Made by a program: the position numbers and the translations under genes. 64,000 nucleotides of DNA. Origin: MGBC163016 sp964631345 (GTDB taxonomy: Bacteria; Actinomycetota; Coriobacteriia; Coriobacteriales; Eggerthellaceae). The stretch lies in NCBI GenBank assembly GCA_964631345.1, contig CAZVWE010000006.1, forward strand, positions 31,009 to 95,008, given 5' to 3'. The notes under the pieces are model-generated. The model made no database searches. It was not told the origin of the DNA and worked only from the letters and a program-made list of their open reading frames with translations. Below are positions 26,356 to 35,287 of the stretch, piece after piece. Positions within the stretch are counted from its first letter, which is position 1. The number at the start of each line of letters is the position of its first letter.

Positions 26356-27380
26356 CAATACTTCCACTTCTTCAAAAGCCTATTTTTCTCATCGATATCA
26401 GTTATGCCTTCCATATCCGCATATTTAATATCGGTGGGATAGTTATCTATCCTGCCCTGAAAATCATTGAGAACCAGTTCGCATCCATAGTTTGCATTGT
26501 CAAGGCGCACCCCTTCTGTTGCGAGCCATCTAAATACTTCGCGAACTGCTTGTTTATCTTGCTTTCCTTCAATAATTCCTGAAGAATAAACATCCCAAGG
26601 AGCGCCTTCATCAAACCAATGAATCGTGATTGGCACACCCTGATTTATCTCTGACACTGCTTGAAAAGTAAGCCCTAGACCAATTGCTGCCTCGCCTTGA
26701 ACGAGCGCATTCACAGGCCCAGATCCTGATGACGTGAATTGGTACACGTTGTTCGAAAGCTTATCAAAATATTCAAACGCTTCGTCTTCCCCATAAACAT
26801 TCACCAGGTTGCGCAGGAAGTTATAACCAGTACCAGAAGTTTTAGGATTTGCCATGCAAATCAATCCTTCATACATAGGATCCAGCAAATCCTCGTAACT
26901 TTGTGGAATTGGCAAGTTCTTCTCAGCAAGCATTTCCTCATTGATGGCAATACAAGCGCTCTCACGCGTAAAGGGTACAGACTTATTACTACCGTCAAGC
27001 AGATCTTCGGCATAGTTTGAAAAATCTATATCATCAAGCATTGCCATAGAATCTAGCACTTGGCGCATATATCCGCCCTCTAAATAGAGAACAATATCTG
27101 CTTCCGAATCAACGCCTTCTGTTTTTATCTTCGCGGCATTATTGCCAGTTGATAGATAGTGAAGGCGAATATCGTATTGAGGAAATTCCTCATGAAGTGC
27201 TTTTAGCAACATTTCGTTGCGAACACCTTCGCCACTCGAATAAATCACTACCGTGTTTTCATTAACAGACGAGCAACCAAAAAGAGACACAGCACATAGA
27301 CATAGCATCGCAAAGATCACACATGAAATTCGCACTAGCTTGCCAAAGGGAGAGAGTATCTTAGTCATTAATCTGTTCAT
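26355..27380 (-). CDS. ABC importer solute-binding lipoprotein
   Basis: Extracellular binding protein of 341 residues, first gene of the importer operon. A signal peptide (about 17-35) ends in LFGC with Cys36 as the likely lipid-modified residue; Phe at -2 is unusual for a lipobox. The mature part starts NTVVIYSSGEGVRNEMLLKALHEEFP and includes NPKTSGTGYNFLRNLVNVYGEDEAFEYFDKL, typical of the FbpA/PhnS/ThiB-type binding-protein family. I do not see the paired tyrosines of classic ferric-binding proteins, which mildly favours a non-iron cargo. It is divergent from the first licD gene with a very short spacer, so promoters must overlap. Confidence 0.87.
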   Translation of the reverse strand: MNRLMTKILSPFGKLVRISCVIFAMLCLCAVSLFGCSSVNENTVVIYSSGEGVRNEMLLKALHEEFPQYDIRLHYLSTGNNAAKIKTEGVDSEADIVLYLEGGYMRQVLDSMAMLDDIDFSNYAEDLLDGSNKSVPFTRESACIAINEEMLAEKNLPIPQSYEDLLDPMYEGLICMANPKTSGTGYNFLRNLVNVYGEDEAFEYFDKLSNNVYQFTSSGSGPVNALVQGEAAIGLGLTFQAVSEINQGVPITIHWFDEGAPWDVYSSGIIEGKQDKQAVREVFRWLATEGVRLDNANYGCELVLNDFQGRIDNYPTDIKYADMEGITDIDEKNRLLKKWKY

Positions 27381-27403
27381 TTAATAGGATATGTTACAGC
27401 AAA

Positions 27404-28345
27404 GTGAACAATATTAGGCCTAAATCAATGATTTTCGTTCAAGTGATGCAACGCATTACAACAACAATGTTTAAAGGCTTCGCAATCAGTTTTTGGGATA
27501 CTATATATGCGCAACTAGGCCGAGCATGGGAGCATGTTTTGAAAGAAATACCAAATGAAGAACGAAAACAGATCCAATTAAACACGCTTAGGTTCTTCGA
27601 TGAATATTGTCGCGAGCACAATTTCGAATACTGGCTTGCTTATGGAACGCTTTTAGGAGCCGTTCGCCATAAGGGATACATTCCGTGGGATGACGATATC
27701 GATCTAATAATGAAGCGCGACAACTATGAAAGACTCTTCGAATGCTTCAAAGAAGACGTCGAAACAAACTCTCCATACTCGATAATCACATACAAAGATA
27801 AGAGCAGTATTTATCCATTTTATAAGCTCATAGACAATCGCACTATTGTCGAGGAAACATACGTTAATCCAGAATATCTTTCAGGTGCATGGATTGATAT
27901 ATTTCCCATTGATGGAGTCTCATCAATTGACGATCCAATATATGAGAAGAAGGCAAAGAACGACAAGCTCCGCAATGTTTTAGCAGCAAATCCAAATGCC
28001 GCCACGACTGCATTTCGCAAACTTATCAAGAAAATTCTGTCGCCTTTCTACAAAAAATATGATCTCTTCGAAATTGCAAGGGAAATTAACGAAGAAGCCA
28101 TGAAGACCCCCATTCCGGAAGTCGGGCAAGAAGGACTCATCTCTGTGATATGCGGCGGAGAAGGACCGAAGGATTCGTTTGATGCCTCGATTTTAGACAC
28201 CGAGCTATATGATTTCGAAGGATATAAATTCCCTGGACCAAAGGATTATGACACATACCTGACTAAGATTTACGGCGATTACATGCAACTGCCTCCAGAA
28301 AAAGACAGAGTACCCCATTACTGCAAAGCATTTTGGAAAGACTAA
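27404..28345 (+). CDS. LicD-family transferase (first copy)
   Basis: LicD proteins transfer phosphocholine, or a comparable group, from a CDP-activated donor onto surface glycans. The 313-residue protein contains the family core LAYGTLLGAVRHKGYIPWDDDIDLIMKRDNYERL, with the DDD metal motif, then WIDIFPIDG and, at the C-terminus, YLTKIYGDYMQLPPEKDRVPHY. The start is uncertain: GTG at 27404 or in-frame ATGs at 27428, 27446 or 27467, none with a strong ribosome-binding site. The stop overlaps the flippase start (TAATG). It is well placed to use the CDP-products of the two LicC proteins. Confidence 0.88.
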   Translation: MNNIRPKSMIFVQVMQRITTTMFKGFAISFWDTIYAQLGRAWEHVLKEIPNEERKQIQLNTLRFFDEYCREHNFEYWLAYGTLLGAVRHKGYIPWDDDIDLIMKRDNYERLFECFKEDVETNSPYSIITYKDKSSIYPFYKLIDNRTIVEETYVNPEYLSGAWIDIFPIDGVSSIDDPIYEKKAKNDKLRNVLAANPNAATTAFRKLIKKILSPFYKKYDLFEIAREINEEAMKTPIPEVGQEGLISVICGGEGPKDSFDASILDTELYDFEGYKFPGPKDYDTYLTKIYGDYMQLPPEKDRVPHYCKAFWKD

Positions 28346-29646
28346 TGCCTAACGCAACAGAGGATGTCTCAATGAGCCACGATGGAGCAGAAAAAAAGCC
28401 CGAAGCTCTTTCTATGGGCAAAAACATGCTCTGGAATTCAGCGGGATCTTTGATATTTTTGGGATTCCAATGGCTGATCTCAATAGTGATCGTACGAATG
28501 TCAGATGGTACTTACGATGCAGCAGGCGCGCTATCGCTTGCAATGACCGTTTATTCGATATTCTCCCCCATCGCCCTGTATCGTATGTACACCTATCAGG
28601 TATCAGATGTTAAACACGAAAACTCAACCGGGGAATACTTTGCGCTAAGACTTATCACTTCGGGAATTTCGCTCGCAGCTTGCATGATCTACGCATTTAT
28701 CACATGCGCTACCTCAGCGATCCTGACCATATTTCTGTATGCTTTACTCAAGCTATGCGCATTGCTGATTGACGTGCTTCATGGGCTCGATCAATTAAAC
28801 GGACGCATGGACTACATTGGCAAATCACTTGCTATGCAGGGGGTTTTTACGTTTGGCGCGTTCGTTGCAATATATTGGTTTACACAAAACCTCGAACTCA
28901 GCATCCTGGGGATGGCAATCGTTACTGCTCTAATCGGGATATTCTATGATTATCCTCGCGCTAAGCAATTCGAACGAATCAAGATTGGAATCACACGAAA
29001 AAAGGCAATCCACTTACTTATCTATTGCTTCCCAATCGTTATCGCTGCAGTTGCTGCTTCTGCAACCCCATCCATCCCGAGGCAAATTCTCGCAGCCATG
29101 AATGGCGATGCCGCGCTGGGGATTTACGCTTCAGTGGCCGCCCCCGTAGCGATAATACAAATGGGTGCAAGCTATGTTTACAATCCGTTACTCACATCTA
29201 TAGCGAAAGTGTTTTATGGTGACACCAATAAGAGCTTTGCCAAATTGATGGTAAAGATAACGCTATTGATCGCTACCCTAGGCATCGCTTGTGCCATACT
29301 ACTTGAATTCTTTGGAGGATGGTTGCTTGGCCTTCTATATGGAGACAGCATTCTCCCATACACCTACTTGTTGATGCCCGTGATTATCTCTACATTCTTA
29401 TCGGCTTATATATGGTTCTTGAACGATGCTTCAACCGCAGTCAGATGCTTCCGCGGCAACTTCGTTAGCAACTTTGCAACCCTTATTGCCTCAATTGCCG
29501 CATCGGTTCCTTTTATCTCGCTTTGGGACATGAATGGAGTCAGCTTTACAACCATGGCTGCGTTTGTCGTAGGAATAGTCATATTGATTGCTTTTCTCAT
29601 TTGGCATTGCAAGCGTCCAAGAGCCATAGAAGATGAATGCGACTAG
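28345..29646 (+). CDS. Wzx-type polysaccharide flippase (first copy)
   Basis: A polytopic MATE/Wzx-superfamily protein (433 residues from the ATG at 28345) that should flip lipid-linked oligosaccharides across the membrane. GGAAAG just upstream and the TAATG overlap with licD decide the start; an upstream TTG at 28333 is less likely. The N-terminus GKNMLWNSAGSLIFLGFQWL and the TYQVSDVKHE loop recur in similar form in the second flippase at 61.7-62.9 kb (YNMRTIQVSDVKDE), so the two are paralogues. About twelve hydrophobic segments are visible. Coupling to LicD suggests that the decorated chain is exported by this copy. Confidence 0.86.
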   Translation: MPNATEDVSMSHDGAEKKPEALSMGKNMLWNSAGSLIFLGFQWLISIVIVRMSDGTYDAAGALSLAMTVYSIFSPIALYRMYTYQVSDVKHENSTGEYFALRLITSGISLAACMIYAFITCATSAILTIFLYALLKLCALLIDVLHGLDQLNGRMDYIGKSLAMQGVFTFGAFVAIYWFTQNLELSILGMAIVTALIGIFYDYPRAKQFERIKIGITRKKAIHLLIYCFPIVIAAVAASATPSIPRQILAAMNGDAALGIYASVAAPVAIIQMGASYVYNPLLTSIAKVFYGDTNKSFAKLMVKITLLIATLGIACAILLEFFGGWLLGLLYGDSILPYTYLLMPVIISTFLSAYIWFLNDASTAVRCFRGNFVSNFATLIASIAASVPFISLWDMNGVSFTTMAAFVVGIVILIAFLIWHCKRPRAIEDECD

Positions 29647-29653
29647 AAGTAGG

Positions 29654-30487
29654 TCATTCGCCGCAATAAAGCTCAACTGGTGCATGGGTTCTTCGCTTCT
29701 CAACAGGTGGAAGCTCTCGCCAATCCCCGTACATAATCTCTAGATATCTTTCGGGTTGCGCTGGTGCGGGAAACTCAATACCTTCGAACTCTAGCGTACT
29801 TGTTGGAACAAGCACATCCTTTGGAAATATCCCACCTTGGGGGTATGCATATACAATATATTTATCACTTGGATCTTCTAAACCCTTCTGAGCCCATTCG
29901 TTAAATCGATCAAACAGCTTAGCGGGAGAAATAACCGTCTTTGCCACTGCATGTGCGACCCTGCACACTGTTTTTTCAAATACACCCAACACTCCCGTAT
30001 GCGGAACATTAACATGTGGCGAGCAACGCAAATACGAAGTTCTTTGCGAAGTTTGGCAAATCTTTAGCTGTTGATTTGCGACATTCTCATCAGCCGAAAT
30101 CACATCGTAGGGAAATACATCTATGAAAACACCTTGGTTAAACCCGGCGTCTATGGTTTCTTGTGTATAGAACTTCGTGTCCGTTCGCATGATCTTCACA
30201 AACATTGGCGCATACCCATGCAAATTAGAATCTGGCAAACACAACTCATAGTTTTCAGGCAATTCGTCTTTTGCCTCTGAGATAAAACGTTCATATTCGG
30301 GGCGCATCATGCCAATATCAATATCGTCATCCCATGGAATAAAGCCGCCATGACGCTTTGCCCCAAGCACAGTACCCGAATCAATGAAATATTCGATCTG
30401 CAGCTTCTTGCATACTCTGTCAATATCTTGGAGCATCACTAAAAGAGTTGATTGCAGGCACTTTAGATCCTCATCGTTGTATTGCAT
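29654..30487 (-). CDS. LicD-family transferase (second copy)
   Basis: A second LicD protein, 277 residues from the ATG at 30487, which has AGGTGG about 8 bases upstream; the GTG at 30499 overlaps that site. Core motifs are YFIDSGTVLGAKRHGGFIPWDDDIDIGMMRPEYERF, VFIDVFPYD and, near the end, YLEIMYGDWRELPP. It diverges clearly from the first copy, so the two probably differ in acceptor sugar or in the group transferred. It converges with the flippase gene with only 7 bases between them. Confidence 0.88.
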   Translation of the reverse strand: MQYNDEDLKCLQSTLLVMLQDIDRVCKKLQIEYFIDSGTVLGAKRHGGFIPWDDDIDIGMMRPEYERFISEAKDELPENYELCLPDSNLHGYAPMFVKIMRTDTKFYTQETIDAGFNQGVFIDVFPYDVISADENVANQQLKICQTSQRTSYLRCSPHVNVPHTGVLGVFEKTVCRVAHAVAKTVISPAKLFDRFNEWAQKGLEDPSDKYIVYAYPQGGIFPKDVLVPTSTLEFEGIEFPAPAQPERYLEIMYGDWRELPPVEKRRTHAPVELYCGE

Positions 30488-30615
30488 AGAGTGTTCCACC
30501 TATCTAAAACTTCGCATATCGACACCCATATAGGTCATCCATATCTTCTATGGTCAAGCGTGATCATGCGCGCTTGAATCAAAGATCACCCCGAGAATCA
30601 GCACCTGTTCTATTT

Positions 30616-31671
30616 TCATGATAAAGGATTCATTTTACTCATTGGAGTTTTTACCTTTAATGCATTTTTGGATACCCGACGATTCTCCGCCCTTAAAACC
30701 AAAGCGAGCAATTTCCCGGTCAGGTTGTAACCAAGCAGATCATATGCCTTCTTTGCATACGATACTCGCGGGTTTAAATCATAATCAAGAATCCAAGCAT
30801 GCTCTTTTTGATGTCTACGAGCCTCCTTGAACGAATCTTGGTTCTCATAGAATGCCCACCCCATAAAAAGAACGTATATGTAAGCAAGGAAAGATAAAGA
30901 GATATGTTTTCTGAAATCATCCAACACTTCAGATTCTGAAATGTTGCGATCCAGTATGTAGGAGATGTCATCAAGCGTTTTTGATGAAACGGGCTTGCTG
31001 CTCTGAGAAGTTTCTGAACGCCTTCTCCATAGATAGAACGGCTTCGACATCCATGAAATGCTGTTTATACTTCTGAGAAGACGACAGGACCAGTCGCTAT
31101 CCTCATTGTGGGCGCACCCTTCAAGGAAATAGAGATCGTTTTCGATTACTATCTTGCGCCTTACGGTCTTGGCGCAAGCTGAAGAGAAATACAACCCTCT
31201 CTTGATCATGTGTTCAATGGATGTCTCAAACGAATTGACATCCATATGACTTTGCATATTTGCATCTTCTTGAGGATATTCTTTATAACCAGTGGCACTC
31301 CAGTATTCTCCGATGTTATAACAAACGGCATCAGGAAAATCGCTATCGATGATATGCGCCTTTAAAGCCTCGACGCTGTCACTACCATCCCATAAATCAT
31401 CGCTATCCATAAACGTGATGTAATCGCCCTTTGCGTTTTTTATTCCCACATTTCTCGCAGCTGAGACACCCCTGTTTTCATCTTGGACAAACAGACGAAA
31501 ACGATCATCATCGGATTCGAATTCCGAACATATTTCCACAGAAGAATCTTGCGACCCATCGTCCACGATTATGACTTCAAAATCACGAGATGATTGGCGA
31601 CGCAAAGAATCAAGACATGCTTCGATATATTTTTCGCAATTATATACAGGAATGATTACAGATAAAAACAA
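30616..31671 (-). CDS. Family 2 glycosyltransferase
   Basis: GT-A glycosyltransferase with FLSVIIPVYNCEKYIEACLDSL, IIVDDGSQDSS, ENRGVSAARNVGI and FMDSDDLWD in the first 110 residues. The open frame extends to 31755, but I prefer the TTG at 31671: AAGGAG lies about 11 bases upstream and the protein then starts directly at the catalytic domain (351 residues). It is divergent from the next glycosyltransferase across about 165 bases. The C-terminal part is helical and unassigned. Donor unknown. Confidence 0.8.
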   Translation of the reverse strand: MFLSVIIPVYNCEKYIEACLDSLRRQSSRDFEVIIVDDGSQDSSVEICSEFESDDDRFRLFVQDENRGVSAARNVGIKNAKGDYITFMDSDDLWDGSDSVEALKAHIIDSDFPDAVCYNIGEYWSATGYKEYPQEDANMQSHMDVNSFETSIEHMIKRGLYFSSACAKTVRRKIVIENDLYFLEGCAHNEDSDWSCRLLRSINSISWMSKPFYLWRRRSETSQSSKPVSSKTLDDISYILDRNISESEVLDDFRKHISLSFLAYIYVLFMGWAFYENQDSFKEARRHQKEHAWILDYDLNPRVSYAKKAYDLLGYNLTGKLLALVLRAENRRVSKNALKVKTPMSKMNPLS

Positions 31672-31837
31672 TTGGAGCGCCACTCCTTGCTCATCATCGT
31701 TCTTTGACAATGTATTTGCATATGCATGCCTAACAATACTATGGCATGATAGCATCTATGTTATTAGTTTGACTTTATGCGATCGCACTTCTTCGCAAAG
31801 GTCTATTGGAGACTTAATCAAGAAGAGGAAGTCAGAA

Positions 31838-32710
31838 ATGGCGCGTTTTTGTGTTTTCACCCCAACTTATAATCGAGCATACACTCTGCGACGTTTGTAC
31901 GAGAGCCTTGTGAGGCAAACATTCCATGATTTTCATTGGCTCATCATTGATGACGGATCTACCGATGATACAGAAGAACTCGTTTCAAGTTTTATAAGCG
32001 AAGACAACCTAAATATAACGTATTTAAAAACAGATAATGGAGGAAAGCAAAGAGCGATGAACCTTGCTGCAACGCGCAGTGAGGATGATCTCTTCATGTG
32101 TGTCGACTCAGATGATTATCTCACCGACAATGCATTGGCTGATATCAACTCAAAATGGAAAGAGTATGAGCATAATGCCAAAATCGCCGGTTTACTAGCC
32201 TTACGTGGCGTCGACCCTCAATCCCCGCTATACGATTATTTTCCTTCGGGAATCACTACTGTAAATGCTTGGGATCTTTATGAGATATACGGATTTAAGG
32301 GCGATCTGTTGCATGTATACCGAACCGACATAATGCGAGATAATCCATCGGTTGTCGCAGATGGCGAGAAATTTATCTCAGAAGGCTACTATATCCATAA
32401 GATCGCACAACAATATGATATGGGGCTTCTTGATGAGGTTGTATATGTTGGCGGATACCTTCCGGATGGTTACTCGAATCATGCAAGAGATTTGGCGAAG
32501 AACAACCCAAATGGCTATGCGCTAAACAAAAAACTTGCAATAGAAATGTCTAAGAAGTTATCGTCTAAGTTCTATAACTCTATTCTCTACTTAGCTGGAT
32601 GCAGCATGGCCGGTAAATTCACTCAAGGTATCAAAGAGGCTCCATATAAGGGTATAGCTATTTTATGCGCCATTCCTGCGCTAGTAGCTTGCAAGGTTGT
32701 CTTTAAATAG
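31838..32710 (+). CDS. Family 2 glycosyltransferase
   Basis: A 290-residue glycosyltransferase starting MARFCVFTPTYNRAYTLRRL, with AGAGGAAG well placed before the ATG at 31838. The open frame runs further upstream, but that part overlaps the divergent gene. Motifs include LIIDDGSTDDTEELV, NGGKQRAMNLA and MCVDSDDYL (DxD). The C-terminal end has a short hydrophobic stretch (GIAILCAIPALVACKVV) that may associate with the membrane. It is followed 18 bases later by the convergent DUF2304 gene. Confidence 0.85.
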   Translation: MARFCVFTPTYNRAYTLRRLYESLVRQTFHDFHWLIIDDGSTDDTEELVSSFISEDNLNITYLKTDNGGKQRAMNLAATRSEDDLFMCVDSDDYLTDNALADINSKWKEYEHNAKIAGLLALRGVDPQSPLYDYFPSGITTVNAWDLYEIYGFKGDLLHVYRTDIMRDNPSVVADGEKFISEGYYIHKIAQQYDMGLLDEVVYVGGYLPDGYSNHARDLAKNNPNGYALNKKLAIEMSKKLSSKFYNSILYLAGCSMAGKFTQGIKEAPYKGIAILCAIPALVACKVVFK

Positions 32711-32728
32711 GGATGACAGAAGCTTGTT

Positions 32729-33115
32729 TCATCCCCTATCTTTTTCGATTTCCGATTTGTTCTCAATTTCTTGAAGCTTATCTTTTGCCGCAAGATTATC
32801 GAGTGCTATCTGCTGTGTAAGTAAAGCCACCTTGCTCCTGAGCTTAGAAAGTTCAACTGTCGTTGCAAATTCGCGAAGAAGAAGAACAGCTATCACATAG
32901 ATGAATACCAAGTTTGCAGGCGATTGGAACCCAAATAAGCTTGAAAAAAAGTAAGCAATTGGTGGAAATACGGCAAGAATAATCAGCGACACTACGAAAA
33001 ATAACCAGAATAGCGAATCCGATATCTTCATCTCCGACTTGCGAATCTTTCGCAACATCACCGCAAGAATAACTATCGCGCCAATAACCAAGAGAATGCT
33101 GTATGAAATTGTCAC
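32729..33115 (-). CDS. DUF2304 small membrane protein
   Basis: A 128-residue protein with three hydrophobic helices (about 5-22, 36-56 and 66-85) and a charged coiled-coil-like C-terminus (LSKLRSKVALLTQQIAL). It matches the DUF2304 family, which typically sits beside polyprenyl-phosphate glycosyltransferases. The start is the GTG at 33115, overlapping the upstream stop as GTGA with AGGAGG 5-6 bases before it. Its coupling to the DPM-like gene suggests the two act together, for example in making or flipping a polyprenyl-phosphate sugar. Function unproven. Confidence 0.8.
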   Translation of the reverse strand: MTISYSILLVIGAIVILAVMLRKIRKSEMKISDSLFWLFFVVSLIILAVFPPIAYFFSSLFGFQSPANLVFIYVIAVLLLREFATTVELSKLRSKVALLTQQIALDNLAAKDKLQEIENKSEIEKDRG

Positions 33116-33807
33116 TTTTTCCTCCTGAACCATTGCACGAAAAGAATTGAGACACCCATACGCAGCATATAGGTTACTGACTTTGTGAAATTGAAGTAGC
33201 TGGTTCCAGCAACACGATCACGCATTTCGACCTGAACCTCTTCAACTTTTGCACCTCGACGCATCACAAGTGCAAGCGTGTCGGGTTCAGGTCCATAGTC
33301 AAGTTCATCTGCAAATATCGGAATCATTGATTTGTTGAATAAGCGCATTCCAGAAGTAGGATCTTTTATGCGCTTTCCTGTTGTTAAAAAGATCATGCAG
33401 GTTATAAGTGCAGAGCCTATCATCCTTGCAGAAAACGGACGTTTTTGGTTAACGAAACGAGAACCAACCACTATGTCTGCATTTGACTCTTCCGCTGCTT
33501 TAACCAGTTCATCTATATAGCATGCGGAATGCTGACCATCTGCATCAAATTGAACAGCATAGTCATAACCCATCTGCTTTGCGTATTTCATACCAGTTTG
33601 AAATCCGCCGGCAAGACCAAGATTGACAGGAAGTGAAGCCACGCGATATCCAAGATGTTCGCAAATGTTTAGCGTTTCATCTTTTGAGCCATCATTGATA
33701 ACAATATAGTCAACACCCGGGGCGTTTTTCTCGAGATCCTTAACTGTACTGACAATATTTTCAGCTTCGTTATATGCGGGAATTATTGCGAGTATCCTTT
33801 TGCTCAT
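33112..33807 (-). CDS. Dolichyl-phosphate mannose synthase-like glycosyltransferase
   Basis: A 231-residue GT2 enzyme of the DPM1 type: ILAIIPAYNEAENIVSTVKDL, YIVINDGSKDETL, NLGLAGGFQTGMKYA, QFDADGQHS (metal motif), and DPTSGMRLFN, the conserved late motif. These enzymes charge a polyprenyl phosphate with one sugar for use by GT-C enzymes on the outer membrane face. Candidate GT-C-like acceptor enzymes in the window are the DUF2142 protein and the membrane protein at 49.3-50.6 kb. It overlaps the DUF2304 gene and is divergent from the GT4 gene. Confidence 0.87.
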   Translation of the reverse strand: MSKRILAIIPAYNEAENIVSTVKDLEKNAPGVDYIVINDGSKDETLNICEHLGYRVASLPVNLGLAGGFQTGMKYAKQMGYDYAVQFDADGQHSACYIDELVKAAEESNADIVVGSRFVNQKRPFSARMIGSALITCMIFLTTGKRIKDPTSGMRLFNKSMIPIFADELDYGPEPDTLALVMRRGAKVEEVQVEMRDRVAGTSYFNFTKSVTYMLRMGVSILFVQWFRRKK

Positions 33808-33912
33808 ATGTTTTACGAATCTCTTCTTTATACGTGGCTCAATATTTAATCAATTTGAATCGAACTTAGTAAACCCAATTCACAAACTGTTTGTATATTA
33901 CAATTCTAAACC

Positions 33913-35130
33913 ATGGATATACCTCATGACATATTTAATGGCACCTCGTTAAACTCATTGGATAACAATCCCTGTATTTGCATCTTTTCTGCGTTATATG
34001 CACCAAGCACAGGGGGCGTAGAAATATTTACAGAAAACCTTGCAAACCAACTGGCTCACATGGGATATCGCGTAATCATTGTGACGTCAAATACACATAA
34101 CCTGGCAGAAAAAGAGGACGTTAACGGAGTTTTAATAGTTCGCCTTCCTTGCAATGCTTTAATGAATGCTCGCCTTCCGCTTCCAAAACGTAATGCGGAT
34201 TTCAAGAGGCTCATGTGCGAACTTAAAGACACACAAATTGATGCAGTGCTTATCAATACCCGGTTCTACCCTCATTCACGTATAGGCGCTGAGCTTGCGA
34301 AGCAAAAAGGGGTAAGGGCTATCTTGCTTGATCACGGCTCTGCTTATCTCACGCTTGGAAATGCATTGACAGATGCAGTTTTAAGGCGCTATGAACATCA
34401 CATGACTAATCGGATCAAGCAGTTTGATATTGACTTCTATGGAATCTCAGATGCAAGCGTAAGGTGGCTGTCCAATTTTGGGATCAAGGCTCAAGGCTCC
34501 ATTAACAATGCGATAGATGCAGCAAAGTTTCGCGAAAGTGCATCTGACAGGGATTTCAGAAAAGAATTAGGACTTTCTGAGAATACCTTTCTGGTTGCCT
34601 ATGCGGGAAGGCTGACGCCTGAAAAAGGCGTCAAAGAGTTAGCAGAAGCGGCACGATTGCTAGAAGATGTTGGCGCGGGTAAAGTTAGCTCGGGTAAAAA
34701 TAGGGACATTCACTTCATTCTTGCAGGAGACGGTTTTCTAAAAGACGAGATTCGGGACATTTCAACTCACGCACACCTTGTTGGCAAAACAAGCCGCAAA
34801 GACATTGCCGCATTGTTCATGCAAGCGGATGCTTTTTGCATGCCAACTCGATCCGAAGGATTCTCAACCTCACTTTTGGAAGCCGCTGTTTGCGGATGCG
34901 CCCCCGTAATAACAAATGTCGGCGGTGTTCAAGAGTTGATTCCTGATGAAAGCTATGGAGTTATGCTTCGTGACAAACAACCCCAAACAATTGCTGATGC
35001 CGTGCTTTCTCTTTACGAAAACCCAGATAGAACTTCCGCAATGGCCGAAAAGATACAGTCACACGCAGAGCAAAACTTCACATGGGAAAAAACTGCTCAA
35101 GCAGTTATAAACGCAACCAAACTGAGTTGA
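33913..35130 (+). CDS. Family 4 glycosyltransferase (GT-B fold)
   Basis: A 405-residue GT4 enzyme. The N-terminal domain has FSALYAPSTGGVEIFTENLANQLAHMGYRV; the C-terminal domain has VAYAGRLTPEKGVKELAEAARLL, ILAGDGFLKDEI, MPTRSEGFSTSLLEAAVCG (the E-x7-E region) and GGVQELI. It should add one sugar from a nucleotide donor to the lipid-linked chain. There is no clear ribosome-binding site before the ATG at 33913. It converges on a glycosyltransferase gene across a nested palindrome. Confidence 0.9.
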   Translation: MDIPHDIFNGTSLNSLDNNPCICIFSALYAPSTGGVEIFTENLANQLAHMGYRVIIVTSNTHNLAEKEDVNGVLIVRLPCNALMNARLPLPKRNADFKRLMCELKDTQIDAVLINTRFYPHSRIGAELAKQKGVRAILLDHGSAYLTLGNALTDAVLRRYEHHMTNRIKQFDIDFYGISDASVRWLSNFGIKAQGSINNAIDAAKFRESASDRDFRKELGLSENTFLVAYAGRLTPEKGVKELAEAARLLEDVGAGKVSSGKNRDIHFILAGDGFLKDEIRDISTHAHLVGKTSRKDIAALFMQADAFCMPTRSEGFSTSLLEAAVCGCAPVITNVGGVQELIPDESYGVMLRDKQPQTIADAVLSLYENPDRTSAMAEKIQSHAEQNFTWEKTAQAVINATKLS

Positions 35131-35151
35131 GTGTCGTCTAAGAGTTTTATA

Positions 35152-35215
35152 TATAAAAACGTGATATTTATCACACTTTTATGTATAAATTCGTGATATT
35201 TCTCACGTTTTTATA
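35152..35215. terminator. Nested palindrome between convergent genes
   Basis: Outer arms of 13 bp (35152-35164 TATAAAAACGTGA with its complement at 35203-35215) enclose two smaller palindromes, GTGATATTTATCAC (35161-35174) and GTGATATTTCTCAC (about 35193-35206). A- and T-runs on both sides make a bidirectional terminator likely. The two inner elements have GTGA-N6-TCAC spacing, like CRP/FNR half-sites. Confidence 0.6.
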
Positions 35216-35287
35216 CTTTTGGTAGCTGGACTTTTAGAGCTTGAATATGCTGTCTGTATGCCACATACAAGGCAACGCATGAAATAA

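Noticed and set aside
23921..27380. Ferric iron importer FbpABC
   Set aside because: The architecture fits, but the ferric-binding tyrosine pair was not seen and the operon continues into a LicC gene. Iron remains possible, not preferred.
35161..35206. Functional CRP/FNR operator
   Set aside because: The dyads lie between two convergent gene ends, not in a promoter, so a terminator is the better explanation.
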